Shown here: in pieces, positions 5,874 to 12,011 of the stretch
Position numbering within the stretch: position 1 is the stretch's first letter
Layout of the letters: the number at the start of each line of letters is the position of its first letter
NCBI GenBank assembly: GCA_017518705.1
Contig: JAFWUC010000008.1
Location: 1 to 12,011, forward strand
Direction of reading: 5' to 3'
DNA length: 12,011 nucleotides
Source of the DNA: Clostridia bacterium
GTDB lineage: Bacteria; Bacillota_A; Clostridia; Christensenellales; Aristaeellaceae
Made by a program: the position numbers and the translations under genes
The notes under the pieces: model-generated
Seen by the model: the letters and a program-made list of their open reading frames with translations, nothing else
What the model was told of the DNA's origin: nothing
The model's database searches: none

Positions 5874-5902
5874 TTGAATTTTGAGCCGTTTTGGAGTATG
5901 AT
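5874..5902 (+). promoter_or_regulatory. Sigma-A type promoter of upp
   Basis: TTGAAT (5874-5879), 17-bp spacer, TATGAT (5897-5902). Expected start near 5909, leaving an 18-nt leader. This rules out the in-frame TTG at 5891 as the start, because it lies inside the promoter. It shares TTGAATTTT-N10-GGAGTA-N2-AT with the promoter at 1962-1990. Confidence 0.75.
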
Positions 5903-5926
5903 AAGAAAAAAACCACAGGAGCGGAT

Positions 5927-6592
5927 ATGGACAGCCTACTTAAAAACACCGTCATTATCGACCATCCCCTGATCGCCCACAAGGTCACCCACTTAAGGGA
6001 CGTGTACACCGGCAGCAAGGAGTTCTGCGAAATGGTGAACGAGATCACCATGCTCATGGGCTACGAGGCGCTGAGGGACCTTTCCCTCAAAAACGTGAGC
6101 GTCACGGCGCCGCTGCGCACCTTCGACAGCCCCGTGCTGGCGGAAGACTTCACCATCGTGCCCATACTCAGGGCAGGCCTGGGCATGGTGGACGGCTTAA
6201 GGTCGCTCTCCCCCACCGCCAAGGTGGGCCACATAGGCCTGTACCGGGACGAAAAGACGCTGGAAGCCAAAGAGTACTACTTTAAGCTCCCCGCCGACGC
6301 GGACAAGGGCCAGTGCCTGATCGTAGACCCCGCCCTCGCCACCGGCGCCACCGCCGTTGCGGCCATCGACCTGCTCAAGAGCGTGGGCGTCACGCGCATC
6401 AAGTTCATGTGCATCTTCTCCTCCCTCACGGGCATCTCCGCCGTGCACTCCAAGCACCCGGACGTGGCCATATACACCGCCTCCTACTCTGACGAGCCGC
6501 TCAACGACAAGGGCTACATCTACACCGCCGCCGGCGACGCGGGCGACCGCATCTGCGGCACGGTGTCCTACAAGCCCTGGCCGAGGGGATAA
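5927..6592 (+). CDS. upp: Uracil phosphoribosyltransferase
   Basis: Salvages uracil by condensing it with PRPP to give UMP and pyrophosphate in the cytoplasm. 221 aa from the ATG at 5927, slightly longer than the usual 208-210. Visible: TFDSPVLAEDFTIVPILRAGLGM (residues 65-87), the family's signature N-terminal half; a PRPP-binding loop VDPALATGATA at 133-143; and the uracil-binding C-terminal AAGDAGDRICGT. The start is set by AGGAG at 5917-5921 and by the promoter position. The gene is monocistronic, closed by a strong terminator. Codon use differs from the neighbouring polysaccharide genes: isoleucine is ATC at 11 of 15 positions and ATA at only 3, consistent with higher expression. Confidence 0.97.
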   Translation: MDSLLKNTVIIDHPLIAHKVTHLRDVYTGSKEFCEMVNEITMLMGYEALRDLSLKNVSVTAPLRTFDSPVLAEDFTIVPILRAGLGMVDGLRSLSPTAKVGHIGLYRDEKTLEAKEYYFKLPADADKGQCLIVDPALATGATAVAAIDLLKSVGVTRIKFMCIFSSLTGISAVHSKHPDVAIYTASYSDEPLNDKGYIYTAAGDAGDRICGTVSYKPWPRG

Positions 6593-6614
6593 CGCTTTTT
6601 TCGCTCCGAAGCCG

Positions 6615-6646
6615 ATAAAAAAACCGCCGCTCGGCGGTTTTTTGTT
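6615..6646. terminator. Bidirectional intrinsic terminator between upp and the aldolase-like gene
   Basis: CCGCC and GGCGG pair around GCTC, with A7 before and T6 after the stem, so a U-tract follows the hairpin on either strand. It ends upp on the plus strand and would also stop minus-strand transcripts from the gene at 6721-7629. Confidence 0.9.
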
Positions 6647-6680
6647 TGATATAAGCGTTTATTCTTTTTACGCGTCAGCC

Positions 6681-6697
6681 GTCCGCCGCAGGCGGAC
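6681..6697. other. Hairpin downstream of the aldolase-like gene
   Basis: GTCCGCC (6681-6687) pairs perfectly with GGCGGAC (6691-6697) around GCA. A second 5-bp hairpin (AGCCG / CGGCT, 6706-6723) lies closer to the stop codon. No U-tract follows either one on the minus strand, so these are probably 3' structures ahead of the real terminator at 6615-6646, or a repeat-family remnant. Confidence 0.55.
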
Positions 6698-6720
6698 ATC
6701 CGGGAGCCGAAAGCTGCCGG

Positions 6721-7629
6721 CTAAAAGCTTTTCATCAGCGCCTCCTGCGCCTGTTTCAGCTGCCTTACCTCCTCCATGAACGTGGCGGTCAGGCCTTCTT
6801 TGGGCTTGGTGCGGGTGAATGCGCTTGAGAGCACGCCCTCGCCTTTCAGAAAATACTTGGCGTTCACGGGGTAATACTGCCGTTCGATCTCGCTGAACAT
6901 GGTCAGGAAGCCCTGCAAAAGTTCCGCCTTTTCCATGTCCTCGTCCATGAGCTCGAACAGCCTTTTGTACAGTCCGGGATGGAAGGAGAACATGACGCCG
7001 GAAAAGCCCGCCGCGCCCCGCTTAACGCTCTCAAGCAGCGTGGTGGTGTTGGCGTTGTAGAGCTTGAACTCGCTGCCCTTTAATACTTCCAGTCGCCGCG
7101 TGATCGTGTCTATGTCGCAGCAGGTATCCTTCATGAAACGGAAACGCCCCGTGTCAAGGCACCTGTCCAGCTCCTCCAGTGTGATAAGGCGCTTGAAGGG
7201 ATACGGGCACTCGTAAAAGCCCAGGGGGATATCCGGTATCTGCCGGGCGATCTCGTTCACCCGTGGCATTATGCTCTCGCCCTGCCTGCCTGCGCTCACC
7301 AGCCGGTTGGTGATGAGTATGAGCGCGTCGACTCCCGAGGAAGCGATCAGCTTGAGCTCCTCCAGCTGGTCGGAAAAGCCCTCCGACACGTGGCCGCTGG
7401 CGATTACCGGCACGTGGGCGTGGGAGACCACGAAGCGGGCGATCTCAGCCCTCTCCTTAAGGCTCAGGAAGAATATCTCGCTGGACTGGCAGTCCGCGAA
7501 CAGGCCGGTGGCGCCGCCCTTTTCGTACCAGTCGATCAGCCTTTCCAGTGAAGCATAGTCCACCTCGCCTTCGTCGGTGAACGGGGTGAGCATTACGGGC
7601 CACAGCCCGGGACGGTTCGTTTCGCTCAT
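6721..7629 (-). CDS. DapA/NanA (DHDPS-NAL) family class I aldolase-like protein
   Basis: 302 aa, the normal length for this TIM-barrel Schiff-base lyase/synthase family, which includes dihydrodipicolinate synthase, N-acetylneuraminate lyase and keto-sugar-acid aldolases. Visible: WPVMLTPF at the N-terminus; catalytic Tyr139 in GFYECP; Schiff-base Lys167 in FMKDTCCD; and a later NANTTTLLESVKRGAAGFSG matching the barrel's glycine-rich strand. The pyruvate-binding GTTGE of true DapA is replaced by CQSSE at 47-51, arguing against lysine synthesis and for a different, unknown 2-oxo-acid substrate. The ATG at 7629 follows AAAGG and a good promoter. It appears monocistronic. Family is sure; substrate is not. 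Confidence 0.87.
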   Translation of the reverse strand: MSETNRPGLWPVMLTPFTDEGEVDYASLERLIDWYEKGGATGLFADCQSSEIFFLSLKERAEIARFVVSHAHVPVIASGHVSEGFSDQLEELKLIASSGVDALILITNRLVSAGRQGESIMPRVNEIARQIPDIPLGFYECPYPFKRLITLEELDRCLDTGRFRFMKDTCCDIDTITRRLEVLKGSEFKLYNANTTTLLESVKRGAAGFSGVMFSFHPGLYKRLFELMDEDMEKAELLQGFLTMFSEIERQYYPVNAKYFLKGEGVLSSAFTRTKPKEGLTATFMEEVRQLKQAQEALMKSF

Positions 7630-7665
7630 GTCATTTGCCTTTCAATAAGTGTTTTAGCCGCGTAT

Positions 7666-7695
7666 ATTTTAGCCCCGCCCCGCCGCTTCTGTCAA
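7666..7695 (-). promoter_or_regulatory. Sigma-A type promoter of the aldolase-like gene
   Basis: On the minus strand: TTGACA (7695-7690), 18-bp spacer, TAAAAT (7671-7666). The spacer holds GGCGGGGCGGGG in the same register as the DUF523 promoter. Leader length to the ATG is about 30 nt. Confidence 0.75.
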
Positions 7696-7725
7696 CCGCG
7701 GCAGTGCGCCGTATCATGACGCGGA

Positions 7726-7760
7726 CAAATAAAAAGGGCGGGGAGCGATCCCCCCGCCTT
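7726..7760 (-). terminator. Intrinsic terminator of the rubrerythrin gene
   Basis: Read on the minus strand: AGGCGGGG, an 8-nt loop, CCCCGCC, then CTTTTTATTTG. It starts 8 nt after the rubrerythrin stop codon. The stem is at least 7 bp of mostly G-C pairs. Confidence 0.9.
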
Positions 7761-7768
7761 CATGCGGA

Positions 7769-8308
7769 TCAATAGTTCTCGGCCCTGACCTCGAAGTAGC
7801 TCTGCGGATGGGAGCACACGGGGCACACCTCGGGCGCCTTCTCGCCCACCACTATGTGGCCGCAGTTGCGGCATTCCCAGATCTTGATCTCGCTCTTGGC
7901 GAACACCTGGGCCAGTTCGATGTTCTTGAGCAGCGCGCGGTAGCGTTCCTCGTGGGTCTTCTCTATCTGCCCCACGGCGCGGAAACGGGCGGCCAGCTCC
8001 GGGAAGCCCTCTTCCTCGGCGGTCCTGGCGAAGCCTTCGTACATGTCCGTCCACTCGAAGTTCTCCCCGTCCGCGGCGGTGGCCAGGTTGGCGGAAGTGT
8101 CGCCTATGCCCTCCAGCTCCTTGAACCAGAGCTTGGCGTGCTCCTTCTCGTTCTCGGCAGTCTTGAGGAAGATCTCCGCTATCTGCTCGAAGCCGTCCTT
8201 CTTGGCTCTGGAAGCGAAGTAAGTGTACTTGTTGCGCGCCTGGGATTCGCCCGCGAAGGCGGCTTCAAGGTTCTTTTCGGTCTGAGTGCCCGCGTATTTG
8301 TTTGCCAT
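7769..8308 (-). CDS. Rubrerythrin
   Basis: Cytoplasmic non-haem diiron peroxidase that reduces hydrogen peroxide in anaerobes; 179 aa, typical length. Diiron domain: E21 in [11 protein letters not shown], the ENEKEH motif with E54 and H57, and a second EKTHEERY ExxH in the C-terminal half of the four-helix bundle. C-terminal rubredoxin-like domain: CRNCGH and CPVCSHPQ give the four Cys for the Fe(SCys)4 centre. Domain order is that of classical, not reverse, rubrerythrin. The ATG at 8308 follows a strong GGAGG. It lies 55 bp after mltG with a stable hairpin between and no clear promoter, so it may be partly co-transcribed with the rnj-ylbF-mltG operon. Confidence 0.96.
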   Translation of the reverse strand: MANKYAGTQTEKNLEAAFAGESQARNKYTYFASRAKKDGFEQIAEIFLKTAENEKEHAKLWFKELEGIGDTSANLATAADGENFEWTDMYEGFARTAEEEGFPELAARFRAVGQIEKTHEERYRALLKNIELAQVFAKSEIKIWECRNCGHIVVGEKAPEVCPVCSHPQSYFEVRAENY

Positions 8309-8329
8309 GATGTTTCCTCCTATATAATC

Positions 8330-8351
8330 CGCGCGGATGCTCCTCCGCGCG
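8330..8351 (-). promoter_or_regulatory. Perfect 8-bp hairpin in the rubrerythrin leader
   Basis: CGCGCGGA pairs with TCCGCGCG around a 6-nt loop, between the mltG stop and the rubrerythrin Shine-Dalgarno (about 10 nt away). On the minus strand it is followed by GATTATATAGG rather than a U-run, so it is not a standard terminator. It may be an RNA-processing or stability element; the adjacent TATATA could alternatively be part of a promoter. Confidence 0.5.
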
Positions 8352-8363
8352 TCAGTGTCGCTG

Positions 8364-9661
8364 TCAGCGCGCCTGGATCTCCTGCGCCTGGGCGCGGCGG
8401 TCGTAGGCCTCCCACAGGGGGCGGTACACCGCCACGTTCTTGTCGTGCTCCTCGCTCGTGCGTGCAAATATCAGCAGGCCCGTGCCAGGTTCGCCCGCGC
8501 AGAAGTACAGGTAGTTGTCATTCAGGTAAGTTTCGTCCGGATTGATGGCGGCGCTGATCGCGTTCTTGGACGGCGAACAGATGGGGCCCGCCGGCAGCCC
8601 GTCCACCACGTAGGTGTTGTAGGGGGTATTGACCCTGACGTCCTCGCTGGTCAGCGCCAGGCGGGTGATGCCCGTCATGTACTTGACGGTGGGGTCGCTC
8701 TGCAGCTTCATGCCCGCGGCCAGGCGGTTATAGAACACCGCGCTCACCCTGCGCATGTCCGCCAGGGACGAGGCTTCCTTTTCTATCACAGATGCGAGAA
8801 TCAGCACTTCGTCCTCCGTGAGGGTGACGCCCTTGGCGCCGTAGGTCATGCCGTCGGAAAGCTTGCGCCCGCTCTCGTCGTAGGTGGCCTCTGAGTCGAA
8901 GTAGGAATTGTACACGTTGTCCATCTGCCTGACCAGCGTGCGGCAGATGTCCGCGACGGTGGCGGTCAGGTATACCCGGTAGGTATCCGGGGCCAGGTAG
9001 CCTTCCAGCGCGTAGGGACGCTTCGCCATGTCGGGGCTGGAGGAGGCGTTTATGAGCGCTATGGAATAGCCCACGTAGCCCTCCGTGTTGCGGCACTCCT
9101 TAAGGAAGTCCTCCCGGTCGGCTATCGCGCCCACCTGCTTAAGGTAGTCCGCGATGTCCTCCACGTTCCAGCCGGGGATGACGCGGATGGTGCGCTCGTT
9201 GGTGGCTTCGCCGCTGGACAGGGCGGACGCCACCTGGGACAGGCTCATGTTCTTTTTAAGGTCGTACACGCCGCTTTGCAGCTTGTTGGTCAGGCCGTAA
9301 AACTGCACGTAGTACTTGAACATCTTGCTGCTTCTGATGAAGCCCTCGTTCTCCAGCTTGCGCCCTATCTGGTGACCGAGTCGCCGCTGTTGACGGTGAA
9401 GGAGTACACGTAGGTGTCCTTTTCGTCTGCGGGCGCCAGAAGCGAGTCGTACGCCTTGTTGTACGCGGTCACGCCCACGCCCGCCATCAGAAGCAGGGCG
9501 ATGAACACGATAAGCACGGGCCTTAGCACGTGCCACAGCCAGTCGTACCAGAACAGGCCGTACTCCCTGTCCTTTATGACGGTCTGCTTGGTGTATCTTT
9601 GGGGCTTGAACAGCCTTTTGTACTGCTGGCGCGAGTATTCGCGCTTTTGCTTCTGTGCCAT
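8364..9661 (-). pseudogene. mltG: Endolytic murein transglycosylase MltG, disrupted by a one-base frameshift
   Basis: Membrane-anchored lytic transglycosylase (YceG family) that cleaves nascent peptidoglycan. The N-terminal part (9661 to 9365) has a basic cytoplasmic tail, one membrane helix (about residues 45-67) and the start of the LysM-like domain (SFTVNSGDSVT), then hits TAG. The rest continues in another frame from IGRKLENEGF to 8364, with the family's NRLAAGMKLQSDPTV, a catalytic-Glu motif LASVIEKE, PYNTYVVDGLPAGPI and NYLYFCA. One extra C in ACCAGATA (ACC CAG ATA, about 9370) would restore a continuous 432-aa protein reading SVTQIGRKL. Total length 1298 bp is one short of a multiple of three. 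The start is 1 nt after the ylbF stop. It is either a real lesion or a homopolymer sequencing error; all other parts look intact. Confidence 0.88.
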
Positions 9662-9662
9662 A

Positions 9663-10019
9663 CTATGCCTGCGTGAGCGCCTCTATGTCTATGCCCGCCG
9701 CGTCGCCGATTATCTTGTATATGTCGGCGATCAGCCTCTGGAAGCGCAGTTCCGCCAGCATATACGCCTGGGCGTCGCTGTTGAGCTGCAGAAGCGAGGA
9801 GATGCGCATCAGCTTCTGCATGTCCTCGCCGTCCGGCTGCTTTCCCGAGGCGGCCTGGGCCTGCATGCGGAACTGCAGGCGCTTGAACTCGTCCAAAAGC
9901 GTCCTGTTGGTGGAGTCCTCGTAGGCGGCCTGCTTAAGGGAAACGTACTGTTTGTACTCGTCCGTCTGCTTTAACTGGGACGCCAGTATGTTGGCTGTGT
10001 CTATTACGTTTACGCTCAT
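9663..10019 (-). CDS. YlbF family regulator (RicA/RicF-like)
   Basis: 118-aa, mostly helical, Gln/Leu-rich cytoplasmic protein of the YlbF/YmcA family (PF06133). The pattern ILASQLKQTDEYKQYVSLKQAAYED, then a second long helix, then a C-terminal helix with RFQRLIADIYKIIGDAAGID, is typical. In Bacillus subtilis, family members RicA and RicF form a complex with RicT that guides RNase Y-dependent mRNA maturation. Here the gene starts 9 nt after RNase J, and its Shine-Dalgarno (AGAGGA) overlaps the rnj stop codon. mltG follows after one base, so translation of all three is probably coupled. Which Ric paralogue it corresponds to cannot be told. Confidence 0.88.
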   Translation of the reverse strand: MSVNVIDTANILASQLKQTDEYKQYVSLKQAAYEDSTNRTLLDEFKRLQFRMQAQAASGKQPDGEDMQKLMRISSLLQLNSDAQAYMLAELRFQRLIADIYKIIGDAAGIDIEALTQA

Positions 10020-10028
10020 TTTGTCCTC

Positions 10029-11708
10029 TTACGCGGTTATTACAAGTATCATAGGATTCCTGCGGATGGTCTCGGCCAGGTACTTTTTAAGCGCTTCTTT
10101 TATGGCCTCTTTCATCTGCAGGGTGGTGGAGAACTGGCCCATGCGCTTGTACAGCAGCTTTTTGACCGTCTGGCGCGCGCCCTCGGTAAACTCCTCGCTC
10201 TCCCGGTTGTGTATGAGCCCGCGGGAGATTATGTCCGGCCCCGCGATGAGCTCGCCCGTGTGGTGGTCGAAGCACAGCACCACTATCAGCATGCCCTCCT
10301 GGGACAGCTGCTTGCGGTCCCTGAGCACGCTCTCCCCCACGTCGCCCACGCCCAGGCCGTCCACCAGCACCTCGCCGGCAGGCGCGGCGTCGACTTTGCG
10401 TATGGAGTCCTTGGTGACCTCTATCACGTCGCCTATGGCGGGGATGACGATGTTTTTCTCATCCATGCCCAGGCTCATGGCCAGGCGGGCGTGGTGGTAC
10501 ATGTGCCTTTCCTCCCCGTGCAGGGGCATGAAGAACTGCGGCGCGGTCAGCCGGTGCATGAGCTTTAGCTCTTCCTGCCTGGCGTGCCCGGACACGTGCA
10601 CCTCCGCCAGCGCCTCGTATATGACCTCCGCCCCGCTGCTCACCAGCTTGTTTATCACGCGGCTCACGCTGTTCTCGTTGCCGGGGATGGGGTTGGCGGA
10701 GATGATGACCATGTCGCTTGGACGGATCTCCAGCTTTTTATGTTCCGCGAACGCCATGCGGCTCAGCCCGCTCATGGGCTCGCCCTGGGAGCCGGTGGTC
10801 AAAACCACCATCTCCCCGTCGGGATACTTGTCCATCTCGTCCAGGTCCACGAGCTCGTCGTCCGGGATGTCGAGATAGCCCAGCTGGCGGCTGATGCGCA
10901 CTACGGACACCATGCTCCTGCCCACCAGGCACAGCTTGCGCCCGTGCCGCGCCGCCGCGTCCGCCACCATCTGTATGCGGTGCACGTTGGAGGCGAACAT
11001 GGCCACGATTATCCTGTCAGACGCCTTGTCGAACAGCAGGCGCAGGGTCTCCCCCACGTTCCTTTCGCTCATGGTGTAGCCGGGGCGCTCCACGTTGGTG
11101 GAATCCGCCAGCAGCAGCTTTACCCCGCTTTGCCCCAGCGCGGCAAGGCGCTGGAAGTCCGTGGTCTGGCCCGCCACGGGCGTGTAGTCGATCTTGAAGT
11201 CCCCGGTGTGCACCACCACCCCCACGGGGGTGTGGATCGCCAGGGCGCAGGAGCCTGCTATGGAGTGGGTCACGTTTATGAACTCCACGCCGAAGCAGCC
11301 CGCGACTATGGTGTCCCCGGGTTCGACCTCGATCATCTCCACCCGGTTGGACATGCGGTTTTCCTTGAATTTCAGGCCCATCAGCGCGCAGGTCAGGCGC
11401 GTGGCGTACACCGGAGCGGACAAGTCGCTTAGCACGTAGGGAGCGGCGCCGATGTGGTCCTCGTGGCCGTGGGTGACGAAAAAGCCTTTTATGCGGGAAG
11501 CGTTCTGTTTAAGGTACGTTATGTCGGGGATCACCAGGTCCACGCCCGGCATGTCGTCCTTGGGGAACATGGAGCCCATGTCCACCACTATGATGTCTTC
11601 GCCGCACTCGAAGGCGGTCATGTTTTTGCCTATCTCGCCCAGGCCGCCCAGAGGTATGACTTTAAGTACATCCTGCGAAGGGGGTGTATATGTATGCTGC
11701 TTTGTCAT
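10029..11708 (-). CDS. rnj: Ribonuclease J
   Basis: Metallo-beta-lactamase/beta-CASP ribonuclease with endonuclease and 5'-3' exonuclease activity in mRNA turnover and rRNA maturation. 559 aa from the ATG at 11708, the usual length. Visible: VIPLGGLGEIGKNM at 17-30; metal-binding HGHEDH at 80-85; THSIAGS and HTGDFKID for further ligands; beta-CASP motifs LLADSTN, FASNVHR and TTGSQGEPMS; HVSGHA near residue 370; and an intact C-terminal domain ending in RRNPMILVITA. This start is chosen over upstream in-frame codons because GGGAGG sits 7 nt before it and the promoter at 11751-11779 leaves only a short leader. It heads a tight operon with the YlbF-family gene and mltG. Confidence 0.96.
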   Translation of the reverse strand: MTKQHTYTPPSQDVLKVIPLGGLGEIGKNMTAFECGEDIIVVDMGSMFPKDDMPGVDLVIPDITYLKQNASRIKGFFVTHGHEDHIGAAPYVLSDLSAPVYATRLTCALMGLKFKENRMSNRVEMIEVEPGDTIVAGCFGVEFINVTHSIAGSCALAIHTPVGVVVHTGDFKIDYTPVAGQTTDFQRLAALGQSGVKLLLADSTNVERPGYTMSERNVGETLRLLFDKASDRIIVAMFASNVHRIQMVADAAARHGRKLCLVGRSMVSVVRISRQLGYLDIPDDELVDLDEMDKYPDGEMVVLTTGSQGEPMSGLSRMAFAEHKKLEIRPSDMVIISANPIPGNENSVSRVINKLVSSGAEVIYEALAEVHVSGHARQEELKLMHRLTAPQFFMPLHGEERHMYHHARLAMSLGMDEKNIVIPAIGDVIEVTKDSIRKVDAAPAGEVLVDGLGVGDVGESVLRDRKQLSQEGMLIVVLCFDHHTGELIAGPDIISRGLIHNRESEEFTEGARQTVKKLLYKRMGQFSTTLQMKEAIKEALKKYLAETIRRNPMILVITA

Positions 11709-11750
11709 AGTTAACCTCCCTCTCGTCATGTTTACAACTTTCCAAAAAGC

Positions 11751-11779
11751 ATTATAGCACAAAACGCCCGGAAATAAAA
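11751..11779 (-). promoter_or_regulatory. Extended -10 promoter of the rnj operon
   Basis: On the minus strand TG-C-TATAAT (11759-11751) is a perfect extended -10. The -35 region is a weak TTTTAT at 17-bp spacing. Transcription would start near 11744, about 35 nt before the ATG. Confidence 0.75.
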
Positions 11780-11787
11780 GGGCGCGG

Positions 11788-11822
11788 GAAAAATAAAAAG
11801 GGCGGCAATCAAGCCGCCCTTC
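11788..11822 (-). terminator. Intrinsic terminator of the ABC transporter gene
   Basis: Read on the minus strand: AAGGGCGGC, a 6-nt loop TTGATT, GCCGCCCTT, then TTTATTTTT. A 9-bp perfect stem with a long U-tract, 26 nt after the transporter stop codon and just upstream of the rnj promoter, isolates the two units. Confidence 0.92.
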
Positions 11823-11848
11823 CGGGTCATCGGTCTGTTGGGTGAAAG

Positions 11849-12011
11849 TCACTGCGCGGTCATGAACCTGTACTGCGCTTCGCACAGTCCGCGGTAGTGG
11901 CCGCCTTCCAGTTTGATCAATTCCTCGTGGGTGCCCCTCTCCGTTATGTTGCCGCCGCTCACCACCATGATCAGGTCCGCGTTCCTGATGGTGGACAGGC
12001 GGTGGGCGATC
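11849..12011 (-). CDS. ABC exporter ATP-binding domain, C-terminal fragment (cut by window edge)
   Basis: Only the last 53 residues are inside the window. They begin [17 protein letters not shown], the switch (H-loop) histidine segment of ABC ATPases, then the D-strand and the conserved GTHEELI motif (here [19 protein letters not shown]). The order is the normal C-terminus of multidrug/lipid-type exporters with fused membrane and ATPase domains (MsbA/LmrA class). The frame ends in TGA at 11849-11851, and a strong terminator follows. Substrate and partner cannot be judged from this piece. Confidence 0.9.
   Translation of the reverse strand, partial: IAHRLSTIRNADLIMVVSGGNITERGTHEELIKLEGGHYRGLCEAQYRFMTAQ

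Noticed and set aside
5891..5926. Upstream TTG start for upp adding 12 residues
   Set aside because: The TTG lies within the predicted promoter, upstream of the expected transcription start; AGGAG marks the ATG at 5927.
7808..8545. Plus-strand open frame opposite rubrerythrin and the mltG end
   Set aside because: Antisense to two solid genes, low-complexity Val/Leu/Gly content, no ribosome site.
9360..9380. Programmed ribosomal frameshift in mltG
   Set aside because: No slippery heptamer and no obvious downstream pseudoknot at the junction; a one-base deletion in a C run explains it more simply.
9365..9661. Stand-alone 98-aa single-pass membrane protein
   Set aside because: It is the N-terminus of MltG; the LysM-like sequence continues without a gap in the next frame.
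10584..11432. Long plus-strand open frame (282 codons) opposite rnj
   Set aside because: His/Val/Gln/Ala-rich with no recognisable domain; it is antisense to the unmistakable RNase J frame and arises from codon bias in GC-rich sequence.
11709..11885. N-terminal extension of RNase J to 618 residues
   Set aside because: It would read through the ABC transporter terminator and the rnj promoter; the GGGAGG-preceded ATG at 11708 gives the normal family length.

Overview
The window looks like chromosome from a GC-rich, low-oxygen Bacillota (class Clostridia or a relative), probably an uncultured lineage. The signs are an RNase J gene followed by a YlbF-family gene and mltG, a classical rubrerythrin, sigma-A type promoters, and strong Shine-Dalgarno sites, one of which (before the DUF523 gene) is an 11-base AGGAGGTGATC. 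Species cannot be fixed from the sequence alone. I see no rRNA, tRNA, CRISPR array, transposase or phage gene.

Left part (1-1908). A 15-bp minisatellite opens the window. A CPT-like P-loop kinase gene (393-902, minus strand) then sits between two complex non-coding repeat blocks (139-331 and 1123-1467). These blocks carry the same three modules in mirror order: a GACAGCT-type heptamer array, a GTCATTG-type heptamer array and about 40-bp REP-like hairpin units. A DUF523/TudS-like gene (1474-1908, minus) follows.

Middle (1909-5768). Back-to-back promoters drive DUF523 leftwards and a surface-polysaccharide pair rightwards: an extended-SDR sugar epimerase/dehydratase and a Wzx-type flippase. 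A polysaccharide pyruvyl transferase converges on them from the right. Its frame now runs 192 bp into the flippase gene, apparently after loss of an overlapping TTAG stop junction.

Right-centre (5769-8308). Uracil phosphoribosyltransferase (upp) has its own promoter and a bidirectional terminator. A DapA/NanA-family aldolase-like gene and a rubrerythrin gene follow, both on the minus strand.

Right end (8364-12011). A tight minus-strand operon encodes RNase J, a YlbF-family protein and MltG, transcribed from an extended -10 promoter. mltG carries a one-base frameshift after codon 97. At the edge is the last 53 residues of an ABC exporter with its terminator.

The genes are mainly housekeeping and envelope functions: pyrimidine salvage, RNA turnover, peptidoglycan processing, cell-wall polymer assembly and modification, and peroxide defence. 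I do not find a convincing new multi-gene system. The most unusual items are the mirrored composite repeats around the CPT-like gene, two pairs of look-alike promoters, and two genes each altered by what looks like a homopolymer indel.
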